Shown: piece after piece, positions 24,241 through 33,448 of the stretch | How the letters are laid out: each line of letters opens with the position of its first letter | Numbering within the stretch: position 1 is the stretch's first letter | The notes under the pieces: generated by a model | Seen by the model: the letters and a program-made list of their open reading frames with translations, nothing else | The model's database searches: none | What the model was told of the DNA's origin: nothing | Translations under genes and position numbers: made by a program | Assembly (NCBI GenBank): GCA_949282345.1 | Contig: CASDOQ010000030.1 | Coordinates: 1 to 35,468 of the forward strand | Length of the DNA stretch: 35,468 nucleotides | Direction of reading: 5' to 3' | Source of the DNA: an uncultured bacterium | Lineage (GTDB): Bacteria; Bacillota; Clostridia; Oscillospirales; CAG-272

Positions 24241-25113
24241 ATGAAGAAAAAACAACTCTTTGAGAACGCCGTACAGGCAATCTTTCTTCTGCTCGGCCTG
24301 GTTACCGTGGGTTGCGTTCTGCTGATCACGGTCTATCTGATCGTTTCCGGCATTCCCGCCATACGCGAAATAGGACTCTTCAACTTCCTTTTCGGGAAAG
24401 AGTGGGCCTCCACCGCAGAAGAACCGAAATACGGGATCCTGCCGTTTATCCTGACGAGCGTATACGGAACAGCCGGGGCGATCCTCATCGGGGTGCCCGT
24501 CGGATTTTTCACCGGGGTCTTTGTTTCCAAGATCGCCGGAAAAAGAACACGGGCCGTCATCGAGAGCGCCGTGAATCTTTTGGCCGGAATCCCGTCGGTG
24601 GTATACGGGCTCGTCGGGATGCTTGTGCTCGTCCCCGGGATCAGTAAGATCTTTCATGTGCCGGATGGGGCAAGCCTGCTGGCCGCCATTTTCGTACTGT
24701 CCGTCATGATCCTACCCGGCATCATCAAAGTGTCGGTCACGGCACTGGACGCCGTACCGAAGGAATATGAGGATGCCTCGCTTGCTCTTGGCGCGACCCC
24801 GGACGAAACCTTCTTCCGGGTGTCGGTCCCCGCCGCAAGGAGCGGCATTGCCGCCGCCGTTGTGCTGGGGGTCGGGCGCGCCGTCGGAGAGGCGATGGCC
24901 GTTATGATGGTAGCCGGGAACGTAGCCAATATGCCGTCGCTCTTTGAGAGCGTCCGCTTCCTCACCACAGCGGTGGCAAGCGAAATGGCTTATTCAAGTC
25001 CCGGCAGTCTGCAGCGGAACGCACTGTTTTCCATCGCGCTCGTGCTCTTCCTGTTCATCATGCTGATCAACGCAACGCTCAATTGCTTCTTGAAACGGAA
25101 CCGGGAAAAATAA
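24241..25113 (+). CDS. pstC: Phosphate ABC transporter permease PstC
   Basis: The 290-residue permease has six predicted helices. Typical PstC segments are KEWASTAEEPKYGILPFILTS near residue 53, the NLLAGIPSVVYGLVGM motif near 112, and the ABC-coupling loop EYEDASLALGATPDETFFRVSVPAARSGI near 175, followed by VGRAVGEAMAVMMVAGN. It forms the phosphate channel with PstA. A GAGGTAG site precedes the ATG; the pstA start follows its stop by one base. Confidence 0.95.
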   Translation: MKKKQLFENAVQAIFLLLGLVTVGCVLLITVYLIVSGIPAIREIGLFNFLFGKEWASTAEEPKYGILPFILTSVYGTAGAILIGVPVGFFTGVFVSKIAGKRTRAVIESAVNLLAGIPSVVYGLVGMLVLVPGISKIFHVPDGASLLAAIFVLSVMILPGIIKVSVTALDAVPKEYEDASLALGATPDETFFRVSVPAARSGIAAAVVLGVGRAVGEAMAVMMVAGNVANMPSLFESVRFLTTAVASEMAYSSPGSLQRNALFSIALVLFLFIMLINATLNCFLKRNREK

Positions 25114-25114
25114 G

Positions 25115-25957
25115 ATGAAAAAGAAAAGAAAACTTTACGTATTTCTCGTGCGTGCGGCCATGTATGCCTGTACGGCGCTCACCGTCTTCCTGCTGTTTTT
25201 TTTGCTCGGCTACGTGTTCATCAAGGGGATCCCCCACATCACGTGGGAACTGCTCTCTACCAAGCCCAGTTATCTTGCCGACCGGATCGGGATCCTGCCG
25301 GATATCCTGAATACGATATATATCATTCTTGCCACCCTTGTGATCGTATTGCCGCTCGGGGTGGGAGCCGCCATCTACCTGACGGAGTATGCAAAAAACA
25401 GAAAAACCGTTGCCGTCATTGAGTATGCGGCCGAGACCCTATCAGGGATCCCGTCGGTCATTTACGGCCTTGTCGGGATGCTCCTTTTTTCCAATAACTT
25501 CGGAACGAGTCTGCTGGCAGGCGCGCTCACCCTTGCGATCATGAATCTGCCGACCGTCATGCGTACGACGCAGGAGAGCCTCAAGACGGTTCCGCAAAGC
25601 TACCGCGAAGGGGCTTTCGGTCTCGGCGCTGGGAAATGGCGCGTCATCCGCACCGTGGTCCTGCCGGGATGCGTAGATGGGATCATCACCGGGTGTATCC
25701 TTTCGGTCGGCAGGATCCTCGGCGAGTCGGCCGCCCTGCTCTTTACCGCCGGGTTTGCACACGTTCTGAACGGGATCCTGACAGGACTTACGAGCCCCGG
25801 GGCCACGCTGACCGTTGCGCTTTACGTCTACGCGAAGGAGGAAGGGGAATTCGGCGTCGCCTTCGCCATTGCCGCCATCCTGATGATCCTGACCTTGCTG
25901 ATCAATCTGTCCGCCACTCTGGTGGGCAAATATTTTGCCAAAAGGAGAAACGCATGA
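25115..25957 (+). CDS. pstA: Phosphate ABC transporter permease PstA
   Basis: The 280-residue permease pairs with PstC. It has an N-terminal helix, the [12 protein letters not shown] segment near residue 88, [19 protein letters not shown] near 108, and the coupling loop [25 protein letters not shown] near 163. [17 protein letters not shown] follows near 193. Its TGA overlaps the pstB ATG (ATGA). Confidence 0.95.
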   Translation: MKKKRKLYVFLVRAAMYACTALTVFLLFFLLGYVFIKGIPHITWELLSTKPSYLADRIGILPDILNTIYIILATLVIVLPLGVGAAIYLTEYAKNRKTVAVIEYAAETLSGIPSVIYGLVGMLLFSNNFGTSLLAGALTLAIMNLPTVMRTTQESLKTVPQSYREGAFGLGAGKWRVIRTVVLPGCVDGIITGCILSVGRILGESAALLFTAGFAHVLNGILTGLTSPGATLTVALYVYAKEEGEFGVAFAIAAILMILTLLINLSATLVGKYFAKRRNA

Positions 25958-26709
25958 GCAGCATCCTGACAGCCGAAGATCTGAATCTTTGGTACGGGGA
26001 AACACACGCCCTGAAAAATATCAATATGGAGATCCCCGATAAAAGCATCACGGCTCTCATCGGCCCCTCGGGATGCGGGAAATCCACCTTTCTGAAGACC
26101 CTCAACCGGATGAACGACCTCATTCCCTCCGTGAAGATCACGGGGAACGTGACCTATAACGGACACAGCATCTTTGATAAGGATACCGACGTGAACACTC
26201 TTCGTCGCAATGTCGGTATGGTCTTTCAGAAGCCCAATCCTTTCCCGATGAGTATTTACGATAACGTTGCGTACGGCCCGCGCACGCACGGCTTTGAAAA
26301 CCGGGTAAAACTCGATGAAACGGTAGAACAGGCGCTCCGGGACGCGGCGATATGGGAGGAAGTGAAGGACAGGCTCAAAAAAAATGCGCTCGGGCTTTCC
26401 GGGGGACAACAGCAACGCCTTTGCATCGCGCGGGCGCTTGCCGTCAGGCCGAAGGTCCTGCTGATGGACGAACCGACCTCGGCGCTCGACCCGATCTCCA
26501 CTTCCCGGATCGAAGAACTTGCATTGCAATTAAAGGAGAAATATGCTATAATCATCGTAACGCATAATATGCAACAGGCCGTCCGCATTTCGGACCACAC
26601 GGCATTCTTTCTTCTCGGAGAACTGATCGAGTACGGTAAAACCGAAGATATCTTTTCCCAGCCGCAGGATCAGCGCACCGAGGATTATATTACAGGAAGG
26701 TTCGGGTGA
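25954..26709 (+). CDS. pstB: Phosphate ABC transporter ATP-binding protein
   Basis: The 251-residue ATPase drives phosphate import. Walker A is GPSGCGKST (37-45), the Q loop is in [23 protein letters not shown], the signature is LSGGQQQRL near 148, Walker B is VLLMDEP near 170, and the H loop is [17 protein letters not shown] is characteristic of PstB. I chose the ATG that overlaps the pstA stop and has AAGGAG upstream; the open frame extends further back inside pstA. It is missing nothing expected of the family. Confidence 0.97.
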   Translation: MSSILTAEDLNLWYGETHALKNINMEIPDKSITALIGPSGCGKSTFLKTLNRMNDLIPSVKITGNVTYNGHSIFDKDTDVNTLRRNVGMVFQKPNPFPMSIYDNVAYGPRTHGFENRVKLDETVEQALRDAAIWEEVKDRLKKNALGLSGGQQQRLCIARALAVRPKVLLMDEPTSALDPISTSRIEELALQLKEKYAIIIVTHNMQQAVRISDHTAFFLLGELIEYGKTEDIFSQPQDQRTEDYITGRFG

Positions 26710-26713
26710 TCAT

Positions 26714-27373
26714 ATGAGAAGCAGATTTGATGAACAGTTGGAGACCCTGAATCAGAAAATGATCGAAATGGGCGCGGAATGCGAAAACCTGATCGCCCTT
26801 TCGGTCAAGGCACTGCTGGAGGGAGATACCGAGGGGGCCTGCAAGGCACGGGCGGAAGGCCATAAGATCGACAAAATGGAAAGAGAGATCGAATCGGTCT
26901 GCCTGAGGCTCCTGCTTCAGCAGCAACCAGTGGCCAAGGACCTTCGCGTGATCTCCGCCGCACTGAAAATGATCACCGATATGGAGAGGATCGGCGATCA
27001 GGCGGAAGATATTGCCGAGATCATCACCTTTCTCGGCGGCAGGACCGGCGAAGAATGCCGTGACGTCCGCCTCATGGCCGAGGCCACCATCAAGATGGTC
27101 ACGGAAAGCATTGACGCCTACGTAAACCGCGACCTTGCTCTGGCAAGAGCGGTCTCCGAATACGATGACGTGGTGGACGCCGCTTTTGATCGCGTCAAAC
27201 AGACCCTGATCTCGATGATCACCGAAAACACCGCAGACGGCGAATATGCGCTCGATCTTCTGATGATAGCAAAATATTTCGAGCGTATTGGAGATCACGC
27301 CGTGAATATTGCGGAATGGGTCGAGTTCTCGGTCACCGGCATCCACCGGAAAGAAAATGATAAAACCGAGTGA
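26714..27373 (+). CDS. phoU: Phosphate signalling and transport regulator PhoU
   Basis: The 219-residue all-helical protein has the two repeated PhoU three-helix bundles, each with the metal-binding signature: MERIGDQAEDIAE near residue 93 and FERIGDHAVNIAEWV near 195. PhoU links PstSCAB activity to the PhoR kinase and keeps the regulon off when phosphate is plentiful. Its place between the transporter and phoP-phoR fits that role. The gap to pstB is four bases. Confidence 0.95.
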   Translation: MRSRFDEQLETLNQKMIEMGAECENLIALSVKALLEGDTEGACKARAEGHKIDKMEREIESVCLRLLLQQQPVAKDLRVISAALKMITDMERIGDQAEDIAEIITFLGGRTGEECRDVRLMAEATIKMVTESIDAYVNRDLALARAVSEYDDVVDAAFDRVKQTLISMITENTADGEYALDLLMIAKYFERIGDHAVNIAEWVEFSVTGIHRKENDKTE

Positions 27374-27430
27374 TCGGATCAAAAAATACCCGCGAAACGG
27401 GCATTGAACCGTGAGAAAGAGGAAAACGCC

Positions 27431-28105
27431 GTGATTTTTTGTGTTGACGATGACCGCACCATCCGGGATATCGAGGTCTATACGCTTTTGCAGACCGGCT
27501 TTGCAGCGGAGGGATTTTCCGACGGGGTCTCCCTGTTGGCGGCCCTGGAAGATCGGAAGCCGGATCTGATCGTACTGGATATCATGATGCCCGGCATGGA
27601 TGGCGTTGACGTACTGAAAAAGATCCGGAAAAATCCCGAAACGCGAAAGATCCCCGTGATCATGGCCACCGCCAAAGGGACCGAGACCGATAAGATTCAG
27701 GGGCTGGATACGGGAGCCGACGACTACCTCGTCAAGCCGTTCGGCATGATGGAAATGGTCGCGCGTATCAAGGCGGTCCTCCGCCGTTGCGATCCGGGAA
27801 AAGAAGAAAAAGACCTCACCGTCGGCAAGATCGTCCTCAGCGGGAAAGAACGTACCGTCACCGTCGACGGAAAAAGGCTGCCTCTTACTTTCAAAGAGTT
27901 CGAGATCTTAAAACTTTTTATGCAAAATCCCGGCACCGTATTCTCGCGTGAAAGACTTCTGACCGAGGTCTGGGGCGTAGATTATCTCGGCGAGTCAAGG
28001 ACGGTGGATATGCATATAAAAACCCTGCGCCAAAAGCTCGGTATAGAAGGCTCGCGCATTGAGACCGTCATCGGCGTCGGCTATCGGATGGAGGCGAAAG
28101 CATGA
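27431..28105 (+). CDS. phoP: Phosphate-responsive response regulator (OmpR/PhoB family)
   Basis: The 224-residue regulator has a receiver domain (acidic DDD at 6-8, phosphoacceptor Asp50 in VLDIMMPGMDG, Lys in LVKPFG near 101) and a C-terminal winged helix (LTFKEFEILKLF, then SRTVDMHIKTLRQKLG and IGVGYRM). I prefer the GTG at 27431: it follows GAGG by eight bases and gives VDDD at the usual place. A TTG nine codons earlier has no ribosome site. Its TGA overlaps the phoR ATG. Assignment to phosphate control rests on gene order; sequence alone only gives OmpR family. PhoB is the proteobacterial name. Confidence 0.93.
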   Translation: MIFCVDDDRTIRDIEVYTLLQTGFAAEGFSDGVSLLAALEDRKPDLIVLDIMMPGMDGVDVLKKIRKNPETRKIPVIMATAKGTETDKIQGLDTGADDYLVKPFGMMEMVARIKAVLRRCDPGKEEKDLTVGKIVLSGKERTVTVDGKRLPLTFKEFEILKLFMQNPGTVFSRERLLTEVWGVDYLGESRTVDMHIKTLRQKLGIEGSRIETVIGVGYRMEAKA

Positions 28106-29757
28106 GCAAAAAGATCTTCCGCTCAATTCTCGCGGTTGCCATGATCGTTTTGGCGGCAAGCCTGTTTATTGCGACCGCTTTTCTGTACGACTTCTTCAAT
28201 CGGTCGCAGGTAAACCAACTGAAGGAGCAGCTTTCTCTTTCCGCCAGCCATGTGGATCAGCTCGGCGTGGAATATTTTGAAGGCTTTGAATCCTCGCTCT
28301 TCCGCTATACGCTGGTTGCTCCCGACGGTTCTGTCTTATACGACTCGCAGGTAACGGCCGGCAATATGGAAAATCACCTGGAGCGCGAAGAGATCTCCGA
28401 GGCCCTCCGAAACGGACACGGGAGCAGTGTCCGCTACTCCGCAACGCTTACCGAGCGCACGTTTTACGAGGCCGTCCGTCTGGAATCCGGAAACGTCCTT
28501 CGCATCTCTTCGACGCAGATCACCGCCGGGGCTCTTCTTGTCGGGATCTCCCCTGCGATAACCGCCACCATACTCTCCTCTGCCATTCTGGCAACCGTTC
28601 TGTCAAAAAGGATGACAAAAAGCATCGTCGAACCGCTGAACAAGCTGGATTTAGAAAACCCGGAGGAAAACGATTCCTACGAGGAACTGACGCCGCTCTT
28701 GAAAAAGATCGGCCACCAGTACCGCCAGATCTCTCTGCAAATGCAGGCCATGAAACAGCAATCCGATGAATTCCGGCAGATCACTGCCTCGATGAACGAA
28801 GGGCTGGTACTGCTGGACGAAAAGCGAAAAATTCTCAGTATCAACGAGGCCGCCAAACGCCTCTTCGGCACGGATGACACCGCCGTCGGCCGCGATTTTC
28901 TCACGCTGGACCGTGGGGTAACCATGAGCCGCGCCATTGAAAAAGCCCTTGCCGGAAAACACAGCGAATTCCGGGAGGAGCGCGGGGAAAGCGAATATCA
29001 GTTCCTGATCAACCGTATCGAGTCGGACGGAAAGACGGTGGGAGCGGTCATCGTTTGCCTCGACGTGACCGAGACGGCGTTTGCCGAGCGGAACCGCAGG
29101 GAGTTTACCGCCAACGTTTCACACGAGCTGAAAACGCCGCTCCAATCGATCATCGGAAGTGCGGAACTCCTTGAAAACGGTCTGGTAAAACCCGAAGACA
29201 CGGGGCGTTTCATCGGCAACATCAAACAGGAAGCCGCAAGACTTATGACGCTGATCAACGATATCATCCGTCTTTCTCAGCTCGACGAGGATACCACTCC
29301 CGCCCGGGAATCGGTCGACCTTTGTGAAGTGGCGGAAGAGGTGCTTGACGTGCTGGCCACCCCGGCAAAAAAGCGCCAGGTGGAACTTCATCTCGAAAAA
29401 GCCCCCTGTGTCATGACCGGGAACCGCCAATATCTCTACGAGATCCTCTATAACCTTTGCGACAACGCCATCCGCTATAACAAAGAGGGCGGGAACCTAA
29501 AGATCCGTTTGGAAAACACCCCCGAGAACATCGTACTTTCGGTGGAGGACACCGGCATCGGCATCCCCGCCGAGTACCAGCCCCGTATCTTCGAACGCTT
29601 CTATCGGGTCGATAAAAGCCACTCCAAAGAAACCGGGGGGACTGGTCTTGGACTGTCTATCGTAAAACACGCCGTCGCCTACCACGGCGGCACGGTCCGG
29701 CTGACCAGCAGACCCGGAGAAGGAACCGTTGTAACGGTACTTTTCCCACATTCCTGA
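28102..29757 (+). CDS. phoR: Phosphate sensor histidine kinase
   Basis: The 551-residue kinase has a first helix (9-29), an external region of about 110 residues, a second helix (about 141-170), a linker helix, a PAS domain (about 226-320), HisKA with FTANVSHELKTPLQS (phosphoacceptor His341), and a HATPase domain with N box LCDNAIRYN near 455, G1 box VEDTGIGIP near 483 and G2 box GGTGLGLSIV near 514. This is the PhoR layout. It overlaps the regulator gene by ATGA and is the last gene of the cluster, followed by a strong terminator. Confidence 0.94.
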   Translation: MSKKIFRSILAVAMIVLAASLFIATAFLYDFFNRSQVNQLKEQLSLSASHVDQLGVEYFEGFESSLFRYTLVAPDGSVLYDSQVTAGNMENHLEREEISEALRNGHGSSVRYSATLTERTFYEAVRLESGNVLRISSTQITAGALLVGISPAITATILSSAILATVLSKRMTKSIVEPLNKLDLENPEENDSYEELTPLLKKIGHQYRQISLQMQAMKQQSDEFRQITASMNEGLVLLDEKRKILSINEAAKRLFGTDDTAVGRDFLTLDRGVTMSRAIEKALAGKHSEFREERGESEYQFLINRIESDGKTVGAVIVCLDVTETAFAERNRREFTANVSHELKTPLQSIIGSAELLENGLVKPEDTGRFIGNIKQEAARLMTLINDIIRLSQLDEDTTPARESVDLCEVAEEVLDVLATPAKKRQVELHLEKAPCVMTGNRQYLYEILYNLCDNAIRYNKEGGNLKIRLENTPENIVLSVEDTGIGIPAEYQPRIFERFYRVDKSHSKETGGTGLGLSIVKHAVAYHGGTVRLTSRPGEGTVVTVLFPHS

Positions 29758-29765
29758 CCCGATCG

Positions 29766-29794
29766 GCAGGGAGAGCTACTCTCCCTGCTTTTTT
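29766..29794 (+). terminator. Rho-independent terminator of the pst-pho operon
   Basis: A perfect 10-bp stem GCAGGGAGAG/CTCTCCCTGC (29766-29775 and 29779-29788) with a CTA loop is followed by TTTTTT. Confidence 0.93.
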
Positions 29795-29894
29795 GGTGCC
29801 TGTCGCATCGGACGGCATACGGCGGGCGCGCGGAGCGCAGGAAAAGCGAAACGCAAGGATCGGAAAAAGAGAAATGGCAAAAAGAGCGGCGGCA

Positions 29895-29902
29895 CATATA
29901 CT
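29895..29902 (+). promoter_or_regulatory. Possible sporulation sigma (E/K-type) -10 element for dpaA
   Basis: CATATACT fits the CATAnnnT core of sigma-E/K -10 elements and lies 31 bases before dpaA. No convincing -35 is seen. Mother-cell expression is expected because spoVF is sigma-K dependent in Bacillus; the site itself is tentative. Confidence 0.3.
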
Positions 29903-29933
29903 GACATTGTAAGCCATGGAAAGGAGAAACGCT

Positions 29934-30746
29934 ATGCACTTTTGTCTCGTCGGAGGGGACCGCCGTTTTCTCTATACCGAAGAAGCGTTACAAAAACGCG
30001 GACACACCGCGTGCCGGATCGGAAACGGCGGAAATGCGTACGTCCCGGGAGCGATGGCCGGAGCCGGGGCGGTGATCCTACCTCTGCCTGCCAGTCGCGA
30101 CGGCGTCACGCTGAACGCACCCGAACTGCCGGAAGCCCTCCCCCTCCACGTGCTCTTTTCCGCGATTCCCGCAGGGATACCCGTCTTCTGCGGTCGGGCA
30201 ACGCCCGCCGTCCGGGAGGCGGCCGGGGATCGCCGGGTAGTGGATTACGAGGCCACGGAAAGTTTCATCACCCGCAATGCCGGCATCAGTGCCGATGCGG
30301 CCGTCTCGCTCCTTTCGGAATGCCTTGGAGACGGACCGCCGCCCTCCTGCATCCTGCTCGGCTCCGGGCACTTTGCCTCGGCTCTTTCCTCGCGCCTGTA
30401 TGGCTTACGCATTCCTTTTTCGGTCTACGCGCGGAACCCGGACCGGGTGCTTCCCGGGTACGGAAAGCCGCGCCCGCTTTCGGCGCTGGGCGAGGAGATC
30501 GGGGGATCTGCGATCCTTTTAAACACGATCCCCGCCCCCGTCCTATCGCGCGATATTCTTCTCCGCACCCGCCCCGGAACGCGGCTCTTCGAACTTTCGG
30601 CCGTGCCGGAGGTCGTCCGCGAGCAGGATTGCAAAGAAGCGGGCGTTACGTTGATCCATGCCCCGGCACTTCCTGCGCGTTTCTCTCCTGCGGCAGCCGG
30701 CTACGCGGTCGCGGATGAGGTCCTTGCACTACTGCCATCTCTCTGA
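29934..30746 (+). CDS. dpaA: Dipicolinate synthase subunit A
   Basis: The 270-residue protein corresponds to SpoVFA/DpaA, which with DpaB makes dipicolinic acid for the spore core. It has an N-terminal Rossmann-like half (CLVGGDRR..., then GAGAVILPLPAS) and a C-terminal NAD(P)-binding half with LLGSGHFASAL near residue 142, ILLNTIPAPVLSRDIL near 197 and PALPARFSPAAAGYAVADEVL near 240. It is shorter than Bacillus DpaA (297), and the usual ASxPGG stretch reads SAVPEVV, so it is a divergent member. The ATG follows AAAGGAG by seven bases. Assignment is strengthened by the clear dpaB 11 bases downstream. Confidence 0.85.
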   Translation: MHFCLVGGDRRFLYTEEALQKRGHTACRIGNGGNAYVPGAMAGAGAVILPLPASRDGVTLNAPELPEALPLHVLFSAIPAGIPVFCGRATPAVREAAGDRRVVDYEATESFITRNAGISADAAVSLLSECLGDGPPPSCILLGSGHFASALSSRLYGLRIPFSVYARNPDRVLPGYGKPRPLSALGEEIGGSAILLNTIPAPVLSRDILLRTRPGTRLFELSAVPEVVREQDCKEAGVTLIHAPALPARFSPAAAGYAVADEVLALLPSL

Positions 30747-30757
30747 GGTTCAGGACT

Positions 30758-31318
30758 ATGATTGCTTATGCCTTCTGCGGCTCTTTCTGTACGCTTTCCC
30801 ACTCGCTGGCGGCTCTGCGGAGGCTCTTAGCGGACGGCTTCGACGTCCTCCCCATCATGAGCGAGGCGGTCTTTGGAACCGATACCCGTTTCTGGCGTGC
30901 GGAGGAATTCCGGGCGACCGTCAGCGGCCTGTGCGGTCGGGAGATCATTCATTCGATCGTCGATGCGGAGCCGCTTGGCCCCTCTCTCCGGGCGGATGCC
31001 ATGGTCATTGCCCCCTGCACGGGAAACACATTGGCAAAACTCGCCAACGGGATCACCGATTCCACCGTCACTATGGCGGCCAAAGCGCATCTGCGCGCCG
31101 ACCGGCCGCTCCTCCTCGCTCTCTCCTCCAACGATTCTCTCTCTGCCAACCTGAAAAGCATCGCCACGCTCCTCTGCCGGAAGCAGGTCTTTTTCGCTCC
31201 CATGCGGCAGGATGATCCTGTCAAAAAACCGCATTCGCTGGTAGCGGACTACACCCAGATCTCCGAAGCGCTGGACGATGCCATGCACGGCCGGCAGTGC
31301 CGTCCATTATTTCTCTGA
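30758..31318 (+). CDS. dpaB: Dipicolinate synthase subunit B (flavoprotein)
   Basis: The 186-residue flavoprotein-fold subunit closely follows SpoVFB/DpaB: GSFCTLSHSLAALRRL near the N-terminus, IIHSIVDAEPLGP near 65, DAMVIAPCTGNTLAKLANGITDSTVTMAAKAHLR near 82-115, LALSSNDSL, VFFAPMRQDDPVKKPHSLVADY near 146, and a C-terminal CRPLFL. Together with DpaA it oxidises dihydrodipicolinate-derived substrate to dipicolinate. This gene is the best single marker that the organism forms endospores. Confidence 0.94.
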   Translation: MIAYAFCGSFCTLSHSLAALRRLLADGFDVLPIMSEAVFGTDTRFWRAEEFRATVSGLCGREIIHSIVDAEPLGPSLRADAMVIAPCTGNTLAKLANGITDSTVTMAAKAHLRADRPLLLALSSNDSLSANLKSIATLLCRKQVFFAPMRQDDPVKKPHSLVADYTQISEALDDAMHGRQCRPLFL

Positions 31319-31335
31319 TCCCTTGCCTTCCCATA

Positions 31336-31368
31336 AAAAAGAGCAGTCCGAAAAACTGCTCTTTTTAC
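31336..31368. terminator. Bidirectional terminator after dpaB
   Basis: A perfect 12-bp stem AAAAAGAGCAGT/ACTGCTCTTTTT (31336-31347 and 31355-31366) with a 7-base loop; T runs on both strands. Confidence 0.88.
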
Positions 31369-31440
31369 TCTTTTTACATCAGGGCATAGCGTCCGATCAG
31401 CGCGTACCGTCGGGAGCGCCGGGCGCGTCATCCGGCATCG

Positions 31441-31543
31441 CGACGGGCGGCGCAACGATGGGGGCGCAACGATGGGGGCGCAACGATGGGCGGCGCAACG
31501 ACGGGCGGCGCAACGATGGGCGGCGCCACGACGGGCGGCGCCA
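31441..31543. repeat. 15-bp tandem repeat, seven units
   Basis: Units alternate CGACGGGCGGCGCAA and CGATGGGCGGCGCAA; the last two have CCA in place of CAA. Units two and three are 14 bases (one C lost), which breaks any reading frame, so the array appears noncoding. It lies between the convergent dpaB and Sel1 genes, inside a 283-bp gap. Confidence 0.9.
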
Positions 31544-31601
31544 CGGCGAGCGCGCAGCACATTGGCAAGAACCCGTGGTTACGGAAAGAGAAAAGTGTGC
31601 G

Positions 31602-33362
31602 TCACGGCAACAGACGGCGGCGCACCCGCAGATATCCGCTCTTGAGGCGCGCGTGGCTCCCGCCGTACCCGGCAGAGGCCGCCCCGTCGTAAAAACGGTC
31701 GGCTTTTTCGCGATCCATGGCGACCCCGTCCCCAAACTCGAAATGACATCCGATGACGTAAGCCGCACGGGCATCGCCTCCCTCGGCGGCCCGCACACGC
31801 AAGCGGAGCGCTTCTCCGACGTCTCCGCGGAAGAATGCGGCGGCGGCCGCGGTATAGAGCCGGGCGGCGCGCTTGGCTTTCCGGCGCTCCTCCATTCCGG
31901 CCAATGCCGCTTCCGCCTCTTTGGCGTAAGGATCCGGCAGGTCGGAAAGATATTGACGCGCCAGCCGGAAGTCTCTGCGTATGCCTTCCCCGCGCAGATA
32001 GCAAAGGCCGAGGTTCAGTCGGGCGGGGATATTCCCGGCGGCGGCCGCCTCGCGGTACGCGGCTGCGGCCGAGGCGGCATCCCCGGTACATCCAAGCCCG
32101 CGTTGCAGGCAATAGCCAAGATTGCAGAGCGCCCCGGGATGGCCGAGGGCGGCCGCCGATTTATAAAGTTCATAAGCGCGGCGCATATCCCCGGCAAGCT
32201 GGGCGTCGAGCGCACGGTTATAGATGTCGGAGAGCGAGCCTTCGATCTCGGACAAGCGGCGTCGCGCATCCAACACGCCCCCCTCCGCCGCGCGGCGGAG
32301 CCACGGTACGGCGCAGCGCACTCCGTCCTCCTGGGCGTCGGAGAGATAAAAATCCCCCACGATATACGCATACTCGGGGCGGCCGCTTTCGGCCGCTTTT
32401 TCATAATGCAGGGCGGCCGATGTTCTGTCGTTCAGCTCTCCTTCATATAACCGCCCGAGCATCAGTTCGGCTTCGGCGGAGCCTCGGGAGCCGGCCAACT
32501 CAAAGAGTCGCACCGCCTCGTCCAGATCGCGCCCGATGCCGTTTCCGTCACGGTAACATACGGCGGCACGGTAAGCGGCCTCGGCGCTCCCCTCCTCCGC
32601 CGCCAAAAGAAAGAGGCGGAGTCCCACGGCGGGCGCCCCGATCTTTCCCGCTTCCTCCCCGAGAGAGAGCAGAAAATCGGCATAGTCCGGCAGAGGGAGA
32701 AGTTCGGGTCGCTCCGGGGTCAGTTCCCGGTGCAACCAACGGAAAAGCAGGCCGGTGCGCGGCAGTTTGCGGTAACAATAGAGCGCGCGGGCGGCGTTTT
32801 TTTCGGTATACAGACCAAACCGATAGGCGTGACCGAGGCGGCGGAGGGCGGAACGGTTCCCGGCCAGAGCGGCCTCTCGGAGCCGGTAAAAGCGCTCCTC
32901 ATCCTGGATCCCGAGCCGCCGGCCGAAGCGATACAAGAGATAGGAAGCCTCATCTACGCAAAAGGCCGCGGCTGCGCAGGCCCAGAAGAGAGGCGTGCCG
33001 TTCCCGCTTTGCAGGGCAGGCTTGTTCAAAAGAAGCCGCGCCAGCCGGTATGCCGCATGATCCGACCCGTCCTCAGCCGCGAGAAAATACGCCGTTGCCG
33101 CACGCGAAAGGTCACGCCCCGTCCCGATGCCATATTCAAAGCAACGACCGTAGCCTTCTCCCCCGTCCGGGTCATGCGAAGCGGCCAGCAGGGTATACAG
33201 GCGGAAGGCTTCTTCCTGTCTGCGGTTGCGCTCGCAGGCCAGGGCACGCAGGCAGATCGCCTTTCTCTCCTCGGGAGGCAGAAGGTTTTGCTGTTTGCAA
33301 TGCGGGCAGATCAGCCCGCCCCGCTCGGGATCCCATTCCTGATGACAGAAAAAGCAATTCAT
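31602..33362 (-). CDS. Zinc-ribbon plus Sel1-repeat (TPR-like) protein
   Basis: The 586-residue protein starts with a zinc ribbon, CFFC at 3-6 and CPHC about 15 residues later. A solenoid of Sel1-like repeats follows, each about 36 residues. Clear copies include GEGYGRCFEYGIGTGRDLSRAATAYFLAAE, AAYRAAVCYRDGNGIGRDLDEAVRLFELAG, ALCNLGYCLQRGLGCTGDAASAAAAYREAA and ARLNLGLCYLRGEGI. Such repeats mediate protein-protein binding. There is no signal peptide, so it is cytoplasmic. The ATG at 33362 is chosen because GGGAGGG lies four bases before it; the frame extends 52 codons further up through the promoter. Its partner and role are unknown. Confidence 0.88.
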   Translation of the reverse strand: MNCFFCHQEWDPERGGLICPHCKQQNLLPPEERKAICLRALACERNRRQEEAFRLYTLLAASHDPDGGEGYGRCFEYGIGTGRDLSRAATAYFLAAEDGSDHAAYRLARLLLNKPALQSGNGTPLFWACAAAAFCVDEASYLLYRFGRRLGIQDEERFYRLREAALAGNRSALRRLGHAYRFGLYTEKNAARALYCYRKLPRTGLLFRWLHRELTPERPELLPLPDYADFLLSLGEEAGKIGAPAVGLRLFLLAAEEGSAEAAYRAAVCYRDGNGIGRDLDEAVRLFELAGSRGSAEAELMLGRLYEGELNDRTSAALHYEKAAESGRPEYAYIVGDFYLSDAQEDGVRCAVPWLRRAAEGGVLDARRRLSEIEGSLSDIYNRALDAQLAGDMRRAYELYKSAAALGHPGALCNLGYCLQRGLGCTGDAASAAAAYREAAAAGNIPARLNLGLCYLRGEGIRRDFRLARQYLSDLPDPYAKEAEAALAGMEERRKAKRAARLYTAAAAAFFRGDVGEALRLRVRAAEGGDARAAYVIGCHFEFGDGVAMDREKADRFYDGAASAGYGGSHARLKSGYLRVRRRLLP

Positions 33363-33448
33363 GCAACCCTCCCGTCCGCACGGCCGAAAAGCGATATTCC
33401 GCGCAAACATGATTTTCATCCAAATCAAAAAAACAGATCTTTTTTTAT

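Noticed and set aside
27384..27400. Terminator between phoU and phoP
   Set aside because: CCCG/CGGG forms only a 4-bp stem and no T run follows; the genes read through.
31441..31543. CRISPR array at the 15-bp repeats
   Set aside because: Units are contiguous with no unique spacers, and no cas genes are present.
31835..33412. 525-codon plus-strand open frame opposite the Sel1 gene
   Set aside because: Arg/Pro-rich antisense frame; the minus-strand Sel1 repeats are clearly the coding sequence.
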